The notes under the pieces are model-generated. The model saw only the letters and a list, made by a program, of their open reading frames with translations, did not search any database and was not told the DNA's origin. A stretch of DNA of 64,000 bases from Brachycybe producta (lineage: Eukaryota > Arthropoda > Diplopoda > Playtdesmida > Andrognathidae): assembly GCA_036925085.1 (NCBI GenBank), contig JAUPFP010000006.1, positions 5,347,984 through 5,411,983 on the forward strand. The letters run 5' to 3'. The position numbers were made by a program, and so were the translations under genes. Positions 44,535-56,267 of the stretch are shown one piece after another (positions within the stretch are counted from its first letter, which is position 1; each line of letters starts with the position of its first letter).

Positions 44535-44610
44535 TGCACACAGAAGGTCACTGAGTGACCCACAGTTCTAGCTGAAAGTGTAGGTCCCCTAGTGACCTAC
44601 GATTAGGCTG
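44535..44610. repeat. AGGTCA-n5-TGACCT palindromes (locus 3)
   Basis: Two units, AGGTCACTGAGTGACCCAC and GTAGGTCCCCTAGTGACCTAC, are followed by GATTAGGCTGTCCC. This is the same order as the right part of the 7.2 kb locus (GATTAGTCTGTCCC). Confidence 0.7.
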
Positions 44611-45480
44611 TCCCATTTTAGTATTTTTGGAAGAAAGTGTGCAAGATTACAAATGATAACAATGTTCTACCTATTTCTTGTGCTAAATATTTAAACAAAA
44701 TAGGCAACTATATGAAAATAGTGTACAATAAATGTGTAAAATAGAAACTGGGTTTCATGTGGTTATGCTTAATGGCTGGGAAATTATTTCTTGTAACTGT
44801 TTGCAATTTTTAAGTCTAACTTATTTCATAATTTACTAATATTTTTATTCAATTGCTAAGACAAGTAATGCTATCATACAATGTGACATACCAAAATACG
44901 ATAGACTGAAATTGACGGTGCAGTTTGAATTTATTAATGTTTTTAATGTCAAGTATAATAAGTCCCAAGTGTTAAGTGAAGATTAAACGCAACCAATGTT
45001 TAAATGAATTATCTTAGGTATTATTCAATAAAAAGTTCGATTTTAATTACAGAGATTAACGTTGTTTCTATAATATAAACACAAAAAAATGTTTTCATTT
45101 CCACTTTAAACTACATTAATTATAAAATTATAAGTTGAGAGTATTTGTTTGTATAGAAATTGATCATTTAGGGATTATTTTACTATTTTGTTACTTTATA
45201 CAGTATAGACATGTACAGATTCAAAACATTTTTAAGCCTTTATTTATTCTGCAAATGAATAAGTGGGTTTTAACTCTGGTTGCGTTTTATTTACATTTAT
45301 AACAAAAGCTTGAATTCGTATTTTAATTGAGAAATTTGTGGCATTTATTTTTGTTGTTATAATATAAGCACTGATGCAGCTTGAAAATTGTTAAGCTTTT
45401 TTATAAAGCACAAAGCATGCACAAGATTGTACGTCTATGATTGAAATTTGCATTTGGTAGTCATGTTCTCGAGACGTAAG
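44611..45480. other. No gene seen
   Basis: AT-rich, no repeats recognised. Confidence 0.45.
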
Positions 45481-45725
45481 TCATTGGGTGGTATGCATAA
45501 AACTGAGCACTTGCTCTTTGCACAAGTTTTTGGAGCAGGTGCTCAACTTGGTCTGAAAAACATAGTACTTGCTCTTTGTTTAATTTTTTGGAGCAGGTGC
45601 TCGACTTGGTATGAATAAAACTGAGTACTTGCTCTTTGCTCATTTTTTGGAGCAGGTGCTCGAATTGGTACGAATAAAATGTATTTACTAAAACTGGGAA
45701 AACTTTCTTATGTTATAAGCATTTG
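45481..45725 (-). repeat. ~60-bp minisatellite (locus 2, inverted)
   Basis: Three-plus units in the opposite sense to 38.3-38.6 kb. GGAGCAGGTGCTC recurs at about 45532, 45590 and 45649 (period 58-59). The flank AACTGGGAAAACTTTCTTAT..GCATTTGCTCAAACGGTGAG matches the other locus inverted. Confidence 0.85.
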
Positions 45726-45995
45726 CTCAAACGGTGAGCAAGTTGCCTATTAATGACATCATCAATAGCCTGTTTAGGAAGAGCATTCCATTCTGGGTAT
45801 AACCCTCGGGGAAAAAAGACCAATAATAAGAGTCTTTGCAAAAATCTCTCTAATTTTCCTTGAGTGGGGTCACCCCTTTCCACAAACGATACTTTACATA
45901 TATCACTAGACTGTGGTTTGGGACATTGACCACGTACAATTTTCTTAAACATACATAAACTAATTTCTGATCTACGATGAGCTAACCCGTCTGCG
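45713..45995 (-). mobile_element. CR1/L2-like LINE C-terminal fragment (family B)
   Basis: The minus frame reads MFKKIVRGQCPKPQSSDICK.. followed by FFPRGLYPEWNALPKQAID, parallel to LFGKITRGDCPKLQSSDVHK..FFPRVIRQWNSL at 18.2-18.5 kb. It joins the minisatellite directly, so the repeat may be part of this LINE's 3' UTR, or the LINE inserted beside it. Confidence 0.65.
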
Positions 45996-46929
45996 GACTT
46001 TACGGTTAACCTGAATAATGCAGCTGAAATACCTTAGTGGTCCTCTCAAGAGAAATCTAAAAGAAGAAAAAAAGCAGCAAATAACGTTCAGTGGTACAGA
46101 ACGTCCAAAAAATAACACCATTTCTTAAAGTACAAGAACAATTATTAAGCATAAGCAATGTCAATGACAATTACCAGGATGCAGTGTTTGAAGTTGATGT
46201 ACAATGTATATGTAAGATACATAATTATTCAATGGGGAACTAACTTCTAAGGGCCCCTCAGGTTTTATTTGTCTCAGGGTCCCGAAAAGTGTCAATTCGG
46301 GCCTGGTTCCACTCCAGAGGAAAAAGCACCAAAATATTCCTCCACGTTCTATCATGTCGCGTGGCGATGCCCGCTAACACACGCGATTTTCAACGTGATT
46401 CGGGAAACGCGACGGTTTTTACAGGGGAAAGAATGTGTATGTATGACGAGCTAATGACAAAGTGTTAATTTTGTTGCCCTTAATAGATCGGCCTACCCAC
46501 CTAGAGAGGGAAAATGGGTCAGGTGAAATATTCTACAAGAACGGAATTTATTTAATGTTCTAGTTCCGAAATCCGGGTTTTATAGTTTTGACAAATGACA
46601 GTGTTTTATGAAGGGCTTGGTTTTCTTTGAAAACAGATTGTTTTCCTGTTCCTCAGGTGTTTCTTCTCTTTCTTATTTTTATTTTCGGATTAGTAATTTC
46701 ATTCACACACGATTTATCACCATCACGGTTCACTGTTGAAATCTCTTGAACTTTTTAATTCTCGTTTTCACTAATCGCCACCAGGTTTTACACCCTTTGA
46801 TTTTACAAGTTCAAAAGTTAATAGTGTATTGTTCAAATTAAATATTACACTTGATAAAAATTAATCGTGTTACAAATATCTTCCCTTTCTCTCACCCGAG
46901 ATTTTGAGAAAATTTATATTTTTCCTGTG
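45996..46929. other. No gene recognised; CpG-rich patch at 46.34-46.42 kb
   Basis: 46340-46420 carries clustered CpG (TCGCGTGGCGATGCCCGCTA, CACGCGATTTTCAACGTGAT, AACGCGACGG) in otherwise AT-rich sequence. Frames on both strands (46161-46454) are short and unidentified. A neighbouring GGGCCCCTCAGG..CTCAGGGTCCCG looks like decayed repeat. Confidence 0.35.
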
Positions 46930-47266
46930 AACGTTTTTCAGTAGAAACATTACGAAAAAAAAATCGAAATGTTTTTAGAAACTAGAATAGTTGGCGATAA
47001 TGCTAAACTGTTTTTTTTTATGATGATATCTTGAAAAATAAACTTTTTATGACAAGGTGAAAATAGTTTGTTCATGAAATGTCAATGGAAAAGCCAAAAA
47101 AACGGGTCATTTTCAAACTGAACTATAAAATGTTTTATTTTTTAAGATATTTCCATGAAAAAAAAAACTTTGACATGTAATATTTTACCATTCTAATTTT
47201 GAAAACAATTTGAATTTAAAATAAACGTTCGCTTGACGTTTTTGCTTCCAAATTTTATAAATGTAT
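46930..47266 (-). mobile_element. Interior of TTAA MITE (AAGGTGGCT family), ends lost
   Basis: It aligns in reverse to the interior of 23.3-23.7 kb: TTAGAAACTAGAATAGTTGG, GATAATGCTAAA, AATAAACTTTTTATGACA, and AACGTTCGCTTGACGTTTTT. The AAGGTGGCT termini are not found. Confidence 0.7.
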
Positions 47267-47594
47267 CTTGCTTTAAATTATTGCCAATGTGATCGCTGCT
47301 TTCAGAAAACCTTTTGAAAATTAATAAAATGGTTTTTCCCATTGCCCATTTTGCCCTAATTTTCTTGTGCGAGCGAAAAAATATGTCTCTTTATCATCAT
47401 CCTTTTTTTTTTTTTCGTAATGTTATGAGATCTGATTGAGATTTTTCAAATGTCTAGTACTCTAGTACATTGTGGTGTTTCAAAGTCAAGTGGCTTTGTC
47501 TAGCCTCAAGTGTTTGCTGAAATTGCATTTGACGTTCAGAATTTAGATGAAGATCGCTGTATTTTGCAAATATTAATATCAATTATAATGTTTA
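47267..47594. other. No gene seen
   Basis: AT-rich spacer. Confidence 0.4.
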
Positions 47595-47675
47595 AATTTT
47601 ATTATGCTCGTTTTTTTTTCTGTTTTCTAAATACTTCATTTAGAAAACAGAAAAAAAAACGAGCATAATAAAATT
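47595..47675. repeat. 38-bp perfect snap-back hairpin
   Basis: The arms 47595-47632 and 47638-47675 are exact reverse complements (AATTTTATTATGCTCG..), including a 9-base T-run matched by a 9-base A-run. The loop is ACTTC. No terminal motif or duplication. Confidence 0.95.
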
Positions 47676-48410
47676 GATTAGAAAAAGCATAATTGCAGTT
47701 GCTCTAATGATGATGATAATTACTTCACAATTGGTACTTGGGTCACATATTGAGGAACATTTGCTTCATATTTGCATAAATATCCGAGCAATACTTACAT
47801 CTTTTAAATCAAAGAGTTTGATGCTGCCATAAAATATTTATTAAAAAAAAACAATATTGATTTGAAAATAAGCCTACTTTCAAGTGATCCATTCCAGTTT
47901 TATACAGTTTTAATTTCATTTTAATATTACTTTTGAATTGCAAAATAACCAGAATTCTATTCCATTGTTTTTTTCTTCTTCTTTCAATTTGTAAATTTTG
48001 CAAATGGCTACTTATAAAACGTCTCAAGTTATCATAAATATAATGTACATGAGTGGTACTTTATATGAGCCCATATATCTACAATAGCCACACCACACCA
48101 ATGTCTCTACATATTAAGTGGAGATAATTTGTTTTCACGATGTTGTATAATGTTCATGCAATTTACGTTATTTAAGAATTTCTGGAATAGGCAAAAGCCT
48201 ATTATGGATTCTGCGGGTGCCATTTGCATTTACTAAATGTTAATAAAAATGTGTGTATCCATTTTAATATGTTTTCATGTAAAGTATTTTTTTTTCTCTA
48301 CAAATGTTTGCCATAACTGTTGTCAGGAAGTTGATGCAAATTACATTTTTTCTCATGGTAAACATGCTTATGCAAGAGGTACATTAGAAGAAGTTTATTT
48401 TTATACTTTG
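47676..48410. other. No gene seen
   Basis: AT-rich. The frames at 47809-48461 are unrelated to known families, and the last one runs into the MITE. Confidence 0.45.
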
Positions 48411-49216
48411 AAGAGGCTACACCGCAAAATTACTGCGAAAAATCTCCACAAAGAGCGCTAGCATCATTTTTTTTTATTCAGCCCGATGTTAAAGAAAAAA
48501 CGTTAATTTTTAAAATACACAGTTGCGGCAATATGTAACTTATGTTTATTTTCAATATTTAAAGTTGTCCAATTTTGATGGTTCAAAGTGCAATGTGCAC
48601 TTTAAATATATGTTTATCTAGTGATAGAATGACAAAAACTTGGTCAGTGTTGTTCTATTTTTAAAAAGAACTTCAAAATCGCGAATTTTTTAACTTTTAT
48701 GTTAAACTCCATGAGTACGCGCTCGTAATGAAAAAAAACATCCATTGAAATGTTCGTAAAATACATAAAAATAATTTTAAAAAACCGCAAGTAAACCACA
48801 ATGAAGCCAAACACATTGGCCCACGTGCGGATTTTGTTTATGGTTTTTTAAAATTATTTTTAGGTATTTTTACGAATATTTTAATGGATTTTTTTTTCTT
48901 ACGAAGAGCGTACTGGAGTTTAACATAAGAGTTAGAATTTCACGATTTTGAAATATTTTTTTTAAAAAATAGAACCACACTTAACAATTTTTTTTTTCAT
49001 TCTATCACTAGATAAACATATTTAAAGTGCACATTGCACTTTGGACAATCAAAATCGGACAACTTTAAATATGAAAATCAAACATATTGCCGCGACTGTG
49101 TATTTTAAAAATTAACGTTTCTTCTTCAACATCGGGTCTATGGGCTTAAATAGGAAAACGATGCTAGCGCTCTTTCTGGAGATTTTTCGAAATAATTTTG
49201 CAATGTAGCCTCTTAA
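48411..49216. mobile_element. Full fold-back MITE, AGAGGCTAC family
   Basis: The left AAGAGGCTACACCGCAAAAT and right ATTTTGCAATGTAGCCTCTT ends are tips of arms of ~370 bp. The arms pair through CTCCACAAAGAGCGCTAGCA, GTTGTCCAATTTTGATGG and TATCTAGTGATAGAATGA. The centre (about 48785-48850) has the unpaired ACCACAATGAAGCC..GGCCCACGTGCGG. TTAA is intact on the right side only. Confidence 0.9.
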
Positions 49217-50098
49217 ACAGGAAACATTTTACTAGCGCCAGCCAGTAAAAAAAAAGAAGTGACTTCTTTGACTGCCTTTACATTTATTTTTTTCTCTGTA
49301 CGTATTTTGTGGTGAATTAACATAGGTCTCTTTGCACCAATAGTAATGCCGTAAAATTGCATCTAGGTCCCAACATTTATATAAAGTGAAGAAGAAAAAA
49401 AATATTAAGAGCCTTTCAATCCTTTTAAATGGTATTCTAAAGTTGTCCAAGGGTATAGGTATTAAAAAAAACACCACGTGAGAAATCCAGGTTTATATTT
49501 ATGGTGTTATGGGGTTAAATAAAAAGTTTGTTTCCCCTCCTCCAATCCCGTTTATTTCGCTTCTTGCTGTAGTACCCGTTGGCCCAGTTACAAGCTCATT
49601 TTTAACGACCGTTTTCGAAGTTTTGCTAAAAGTTATGGGTTTTATGATGCAATTATTACTCTCAGAAGAATCGTAAACATTGTCACGTGGGTAGGCCCAT
49701 ATATAATATATAAATATTGAGAGTGGATGAAGGGAGGGTGGAAGTTGGCTGTCAACTGGAGCACATTTTTTTTTACAAAATATGATTCTCAAAAGTAGGT
49801 GGATAAATAAAGTTGGCTAATTTGTTTTTTGTTGTCGTCTTGTTGACTTTTGCCTTCAATTAATGAAACAAAATGTTGGTAAAAATGGTTTTTTAATATA
49901 TAGGTAATTTGTTAGGCACAGTTTTATGGAAATAGTACAGCATAGCTATTTGCTATTGTTAGCTCTGGCTAACTATGCCCTGAATATGTGAGAAGGAAAA
50001 GTAGTGACGTGATGAGAGGAGCACATTGTTGTTATGGTAGATCAAAGAATATGCTGGGTGGATGCAATTGCTTTGCAGTGGACAACAGCACAATTTTG
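49217..50098. other. No gene seen
   Basis: AT-rich. The minus frames at 49232-49477 and 49499-49792 have no recognisable domain. Confidence 0.4.
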
Positions 50099-50710
50099 AT
50101 GTGGTAAAACCCATGACCCGGTATATTGTGATCCTCCCAGATTGCTAGCCTGGGGGTGTCTGACTCCTCATTGTCCCTCTCTTCCCTAAGTACGAACCTG
50201 TTTGTGAGCAGAGAGGGATATCCCTTGTAATGTGGTCACTTGTACCTGGTTGCATCTCGGAGGTGTACACAGGCCCAAGTGTATAAAAGCAACGCATTTT
50301 TTTGGTTCATTGTCTATTTATGTCGTTTCACGCTTTGTCACATTGATTTCTATTCGTTACAAACAATGTTCTCCTCGACACTTCACCTTAAATGAAATGA
50401 TTCATTTTTGTATTTCTGTACATCTATTGCAAAGATGAATAAAAGTGTTATAATAAGAAGTAGCATCCTCTTTATGTGTGTCTAATATTCTTCAGATGAT
50501 CGCAGGCACTACAGGATCAAGGAGGCAAAGTACCCTGTGGAGCGTTTGAATAGGTGATCAGAAACGGTGGAAACCACCTTTCTGAAGAATTTCATCTTCT
50601 TCAGGAAGCACCGGCAATCCATCACCATCCAACTACTCAAAATGGTCACCATTTCAATAGTTCACACCAAGAGGGTCAAAAGTAGCTGAAGATAGTCATG
50701 CTCACAATGT
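50099..50710 (+). mobile_element. Solo LTR (family TGTAACAC), TSD ATGT
   Basis: The LTR 50103-50706 (604 bp) starts GGTAAAACCCATGACCC (a decayed TGTAACACCC) and ends CATGCTCACA; ATGT is on both flanks. TATAAAA lies at 50282-50288, AATAAA at 50438-50443, and GGCACTACAGGATCAAGGAG matches the 33 kb copy. No internal region. Confidence 0.8.
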
Positions 50711-51432
50711 TTTCACTGAGAAGATGCACATATGACATGTGGCAGACACTACAATGAATGCCCTGCATTGAAAATATGAACACACTCCTTCCCTCCTTAC
50801 TGACCTTGCATTTGTACTAACAAGTGACTTATCTGGGGAGACCTTTTTAAGGGCAACTTGGGTCATCCTAACTGTTTTTAGCTGTAGGGTTGTTCATTTG
50901 AGAGGTTAATTCCATTTTGTTACTGCAGTATCATAATGTGAAATTCTTTTGAATACTTGAAACTTCACCCAAAAAGTGTACATATTGTATGTACTAATGT
51001 TCTAAGGCATTGTTTGTTTATGCTGTTAACTACAACAAATGCATACTTTATATGCATAAAATTCCAGAATGGTCTGAGTTAGTTTTACAATCTTTCATAA
51101 CAAAAAAATATGGTAGGTTCTTTATTATGCTGCCGCGAATTGTTGAAGTTACCAAGCCTGTTCTCCATCATTGGCGTTTAATAGGTCTTTTTTTTTTTAA
51201 AAGTGACTATAAAGTGGTCGTGAAGGGCATATTTTATGAATGAATTTGTGGAAATGTGTTTAGAATTAAAGTTATATAGTTAATAACTGGAATAATTAGT
51301 GAAAAGGTAAAACGTTTCTTATTAATATCGTTAAAAAAATAAAAGTTTTTGATGTTTTCAAAATGTTATAAAACGTTTATCACGAAGAATATTTTTATAT
51401 AAAAAACATCTCCTTAATCTAATCCTGTACTT
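50711..51432. other. No gene seen
   Basis: AT-rich. The frame 51010-51243 has no recognisable motif. Confidence 0.4.
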
Positions 51433-51620
51433 TATGTTAAGGTAAGTCCAGACTTGGAAACTTTGTTTGCAAAATGTTTGCAAATGATTTGCAAACAAAT
51501 TACAAACAGTTTGCAAACCAAATTTGCTGTTTTCTGTTTCCCATCCTGAATGGAAAACAACAAACAAAAGTTTCAAAAACAATATACATGTATATCTGGA
51601 CGTGTTTGCAAACATGAGAG
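51433..51620. repeat. TTTGCAAAC-rich MITE-like repeat
   Basis: TAAGGTAAGTCCAGACTTGG resembles a TA-type MITE end, and TATATCTGGACGTG could be its partner. Between them TTTGCAAA, which is self-complementary, recurs at least six times (51465-51525, 51604). A further pair, AAACAGTTTGCAAACTGTGTTT, lies at 51927. Confidence 0.55.
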
Positions 51621-53322
51621 TGGTGATCCGCTAGTCTAGTTTAAAGATTGCTAGAGTTCTACACTGTTCAGTTACAGAGACAACTAACTACTCATTTTGA
51701 TTTGCTTCTTTCTATGCCAACTTTGTGGGACATCAGTTTTAGAAATTATAAAAATAGCCATGAAATATTCCTCGCTCTAAAAACATTTCCAACCACCACC
51801 GGTTTTTTTATCTTCTTCTTTCTTACTGATGCCATTACTATAACAATTACACAGGCTGCTACTGCAGCATCCTCACTGATCGACATTCTGAAGAAAAATG
51901 AAACGTGAACGCAAAACTTTGTTAGGAAACAGTTTGCAAACTGTGTTTAGTACACACATATAACAATTGTTATTCAAACATAATAAGATCAGAATTTGAC
52001 TTGGTTTTGCGCTCTCTTCATTCGATTCCACATTTGAGGCTGTTTTTCTACCAAATGCTGGCATTTTCAAAGAGAGCCAAAGAGGAGTAATTAGAATTGA
52101 ACATACTTCTTAGTTAAAATGCATCATGGATCATGAATCCTAGTTGAATCGCAATTGACGGAATGTATTTTGTTTATAAGTGTTGCTTTTATTAGAAACT
52201 GGTTGTAATTTCTAAACACAATGCTAATTTCATTGCAACAAATTTAAAGGCTCTCAAATGCACCCACAATTACAATGTGAGCATTTTTTGGGTGGATTTA
52301 TTTTTTTTATGATATTCTTCAACACCAGTAGTTTAATTTCAGTCAAAGTTAAGGATTCTGTCTTTTTCTTCTTCTTCTAATGATGTGTGCTTATTACTGA
52401 ACTCTTTTTTTTTTTCTTCTTCTTCTCTCTAATGAGCTGTTTTAACACACACATGTTCCGGTTTTTACTGACATTGTGAGTAGAGAATTAACAGTAAGAA
52501 TTCTAATATACAATAAAATTTTATTAAGTAATAAGGAGTTGTTTCAAAACTTATTTTTTTGTTTAGCTTTTTCACAAAAGAGTCTTCTCGTGTAATCAAG
52601 ATCTCACTCAAATTATGCAACTTAGAGCAATTGCATATTCAACAACATTCTTAACTTAATTTATTTATTTTAAATGTTCTTATGAATTTATCATTGTTTT
52701 TTTTCTTCTTCTTCTTCTTATTATTATAAGAGTGATATAGCTGGTATTGATATTTATGAAACCCATGGGACAACAATCTTAAATGCATAGCAGAATAAGA
52801 AGTATACTGAATTTGATAAATTAAATTAGAATATTAAGTAAGACTGAGCTCAGAACTTGAATATTGCATCTTCTCTGTAAGGATGCACGCAATTTTAATT
52901 ACTTCTTCGAGATGAGATTACAGAAGTTCAGGTTGCTTCACAATTGTGTCAACCAAAATGTTGTCACATACTCTCTTTTTTTATTTTCTTGCCTTTCTCA
53001 TTCCAGCACTTAAGGCTAAATTCTAATACTCTTAATGCCTGATTCAGATTGTTATGTTACTGTATATTAAGGTGAGATTGTTCTCTACTGACTATTGAGC
53101 AACTGGAGCATGTGCAGAATTCATGTCACTTAAGTCTTATCTATCCTCACTTTAATTAAGGTGTGACCAATAGGTTTTTTATAAGAATTAATTTACAAAA
53201 AATGATGCCACTAGATGGATAACCGTGAATTCACGTGGCCACTTCCTTAGATCTTTATGGACGTGGTTAAGTTTCATAAGTGAATGTACCATTACCAGTA
53301 TGTAGGTTTTGAAAAACATGTA
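51621..53322. other. No gene seen
   Basis: AT-rich, with repeated TTCTTCTTCTT tracts at 52365, 52415 and 52702. Several T-rich stretches. Confidence 0.45.
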
Positions 53323-53567
53323 TTAAACAAAACTCATTGTCTTTTCAAAACTTGATGAATAAAGAAAGCGAGAGAACCATTTTTTGTGATGATCTGATCT
53401 TAAATAATTGTTTATTAACAGTTTTAAAACGCCGATAACAGCAAAAACCAAAAATCAGTGTTTTACGACCCTCATAAAATGATTATTTTCAAACCAGAAA
53501 GTCACAAAAAAGGGTCTCCTCGCTTAATGTATTCATCAAGATTCGAAAAGACAATGAGTTGTGTTTA
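53323..53567. mobile_element. Short TIR element, AACTCATTGTCTTTTC ends
   Basis: AACAAAACTCATTGTCTTTTC.. is inverted as ..GAAAAGACAATGAGTTGTGTT. The pairing spans about 53 bp, through CTTGATGAATA and AAGCGAG. The interior is AT-rich. No duplication determined. Confidence 0.8.
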
Positions 53568-53754
53568 AAAAAAATGCTTTTAAAAACATGCATACTTGTA
53601 CAAGTGAGGACGTTATAAAGGTATTTTATTGGCCTAGTCCCCTCGGGACAGATAGAATAAGTGACCTAGCCAATCACTAGTAACACCAGTGCAAATTTGC
53701 CTCGTGTCACACAATAAGCAGATTCTATCAAGTCGAGAAGGGTCTGTCACAATT

Positions 53755-53855
53755 TCACATGCTGCAATTGGATTTTTGTTGCTTTTCCACAGACCTTCTT
53801 GGCTGCTTGTTGAGTATTTTTTTCAAATTCAACTTCAAATTTTTAAGTACAGCCA
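53755..53855 (+). mobile_element. LINE 3' UTR remnant
   Basis: CATGCTGCAATTGGATTTTT then CCACAGACCTTCTTGGCTGC and TTGTTGAGTATTT follow the 8.96 kb remnant (minus) base for base in many positions. The overlapping 67-codon frame (53689-53892) is incidental. Confidence 0.6.
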
Positions 53856-54796
53856 AGTTCACCTTTTTTCTTCTTTACTTTCTGACAAATAATTAGAAAT
53901 TTGAATTATTTAAATTAGAGAATATTCTTATTTTCATTTGGTTTTTTTCTGCATGTTTAATTTTTGACTAAAAGTTACAACATAAATGCTATGTCTTTTA
54001 CATGGCTTCATGCTTTTTTGTTTGAATAAATGATTTTAAAAAATGTACTGAATTGTACATTTAAAGTATGAACAAGTCTTTTTTTTTGTACTGCACATAG
54101 CAAAATTTATTAAGTTTCTAGCAATGAAACAAATGTTTATATAGCTGTAGCTCGGTTTGCTTTTGCTGTCTTTATGACTTAAAATGTTTTTTTTTTCTGT
54201 TTCTTTTCTTTAGTTTTTTCTTTTCTTTTCTTTCAATGACGTTTTATTTCATGTTTTCTTTATGTAGTTACACCAACACTTTTGTTCCTTTCATTCAACA
54301 TTTTGAATTTCACATTTATATGCAACATGAAAAAACGATTTCCATTTCTCTTGGGCTTCATTTTATGGCTGTATATTATATATAGCCAAAAATAGAGAGA
54401 AAGAAAGAGTTTTTCCTTTTTTTTTAATTTTGGCAACTTTTATCAATTGCTGCCTTTTGTTGGCATATTTTATTAACTTAACTGGAAAAATAGTCTTAAA
54501 TATAACCTAAAGAAACAGACTGTCTTTTTTCTTCTTCTGAGATGAGAGTTGAATTCATATTTGTGTTTGCATCAAATTTATTTTTGTTTTGTCATTTTTT
54601 TTTCTCAAAAAAATATATTGTTTTATCTTCAAATAGCTGATTTTTCGATTGCCCTTAGGATGCATATTCAATTAATTCGACTAGAAAATTATTGATCTAT
54701 TTTATTTTTAGAGATTAGTTTTCTTTCTTTCTACATGTATTTTCCTCCAAAACACTTAAAAGTACTGGTGACTATAAGCAGGCACCCGTTCGCTTC
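53856..54796. other. No gene seen
   Basis: T-rich, with TTTCTTTTCTTTTC tracts near 54200-54230. Confidence 0.45.
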
Positions 54797-54912
54797 TTAA
54801 GGTGGTTTAATAGACATTTATTTCGCTTTAGCCATAGCAGTGGCTATTGCTATGCTTCATAGACTTTTTTTTTTTGGAAAAAGTTGGACGCAAAAACGTC
54901 AAGGGAATGTTT
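54797..54912. mobile_element. Left end of TTAA MITE interrupted by LINE
   Basis: TTAAGGTGGTTTAATAGACA begins at 54797. AAGTTGGACGCAAAAACGTC follows as in the 23.3 kb copy, then the sequence switches to LINE at about 54912. The right half was not found. Confidence 0.7.
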
Positions 54913-55325
54913 TAGTGCCTTGATCTATGCTTCAGAAACTAGAATGGGAATCATTAGCAGGCCGAAGAAATGACCAAAGCCTTGTCCTTTTCGGACGTTT
55001 ACTGGCAGATGATGATATTGCCCTACTTAATGATTTACTGAATGCACATCCTCGTAAGGGAAGGCACGGACATTCAAACACTTTAAAAGAATTAATGGCT
55101 AGAACTGATGCATATTTTTGGTCTTTTTTGCCAAATGTTGTTAGACTATGGAATTCTCTTCCAGTTGACAGTTCTTTTTTAGGACGATTTCAATTTAACC
55201 TTTATGTCTTGTTTTACCTGAATGACAATCATTTGTGATGCAATCTCTCCTCCTTCCTCCCCCCTGCCACATGGCTTTTAAGCTGATTACAGGTGTACCG
55301 AGTTTAATAAGTTAAAGTTGAATAC
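54913..55325 (+). mobile_element. CR1/L2-like LINE C-terminal fragment (family A)
   Basis: A 103-codon frame (54927-55238) reads MLQKLEWESLAGRRNDQSLV.., then SNTLKELMARTDAYFWSFLP and VRLWNSLPVDSSFLGRFQFN. It ends in a stop, followed by a 3' UTR (CACATGGCTTTTAAGCTGAT) shared with 18.6 kb. The frame is open to the element's C-terminus, so this copy is younger than the 18.6 kb one, but the RT and endonuclease domains are absent through 5' truncation. The tail is TTAAAGTTGAA-like. Confidence 0.8.
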
Positions 55326-55709
55326 GTTATTTAGTAGAAGCTTTTTTTAAATGACTTTTATTGTATTTGCAAATTACTTTAAAATAATGAGAAATGACTA
55401 GAGATGATTAGCATTAGCCCTATACAATTTGGCACAACTTGTTAAAATGAATTAGCAAGAGAATAAACTAATATTGCTATTGTCCAAGGTTTGTGTGCAC
55501 TGTATCTATTTTACAGCTAATAGTTGCTAGCTTATTTGGTTAAAAGAAATGAACTCCTGCTAATTTATAGCAGCTGTATTCCTACTAAGATCCTTGCAAT
55601 GATGGCAAGAGTTTTCAAATTCAGTCACAGCCTGAACTTTCGTTTACATTTCATAAGTAGGCCTACTGCTCTTATTTGTAGCTTTGACGATCCTTTCAAT
55701 GTTAATATG
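55326..55709. other. No gene seen
   Basis: AT-rich spacer. It includes the self-complementary GTAGGCCTAC at 55658, a motif common in this window. Confidence 0.4.
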
Positions 55710-56267
55710 TAAGGCCCGGTCCAGATCAAGCCAACAAAAGTGCAGCATCAGTTCGAGACAAAAACACAACAAATATGCCAGAAACAGTAGAGATTGAAAA
55801 CAAAACAAAACTGAAACAACTGCCAGCGGACAAAAGCAAGACAAAAAAAAACAACACCAAATTTGTTTGTGTTATGTCGCAAATTTGTTTTGGGTTTCAC
55901 AACAAATTTGTGACACAACACAGCTGTCCACATAGAGGTGCACAATAGTCTTTAATTAAAATGTTGCTTTGAATAGTTTTATTTTTCTTTCTGTTGTTTT
56001 GTTTAATACTAACTGTCACCTCTGTACAGACAAGAGTTGAAAGAATGTTGCGTATTACCGAAACAAAACAAAAAGCTTTTGATGTTTACCGACTTGAGAC
56101 GAGACATGGAATTTGTTTGTGAAATTGCAGACAAAACAATATACAAAACAAAAAAGTCGTAAAAATGTTTTAGAATCGTCTCCAATTTGTCTCGAAACAC
56201 TTTTAGTTTTCTGTATTGTTTGCGTTTTCTTATGTGTTTTTCTAGTTTTAATGTGGATCCGTCCTTA
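55710..56267. mobile_element. MITE with TAAGGC(C/T)(C/G)GGTCC ends (copy 2)
   Basis: The left TAAGGCCCGGTCCAGATCAAG and right TGGATCCGTCCTTA ends are inverted; the interior matches the 39.8 kb copy (AACACAACAAATATGCCAGA, AACAAAACAAAACTGAAACA). An extra internal palindrome cluster of AAATTTGT/ACAAATTT lies at 55850-55915. TA at both edges. Confidence 0.8.
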
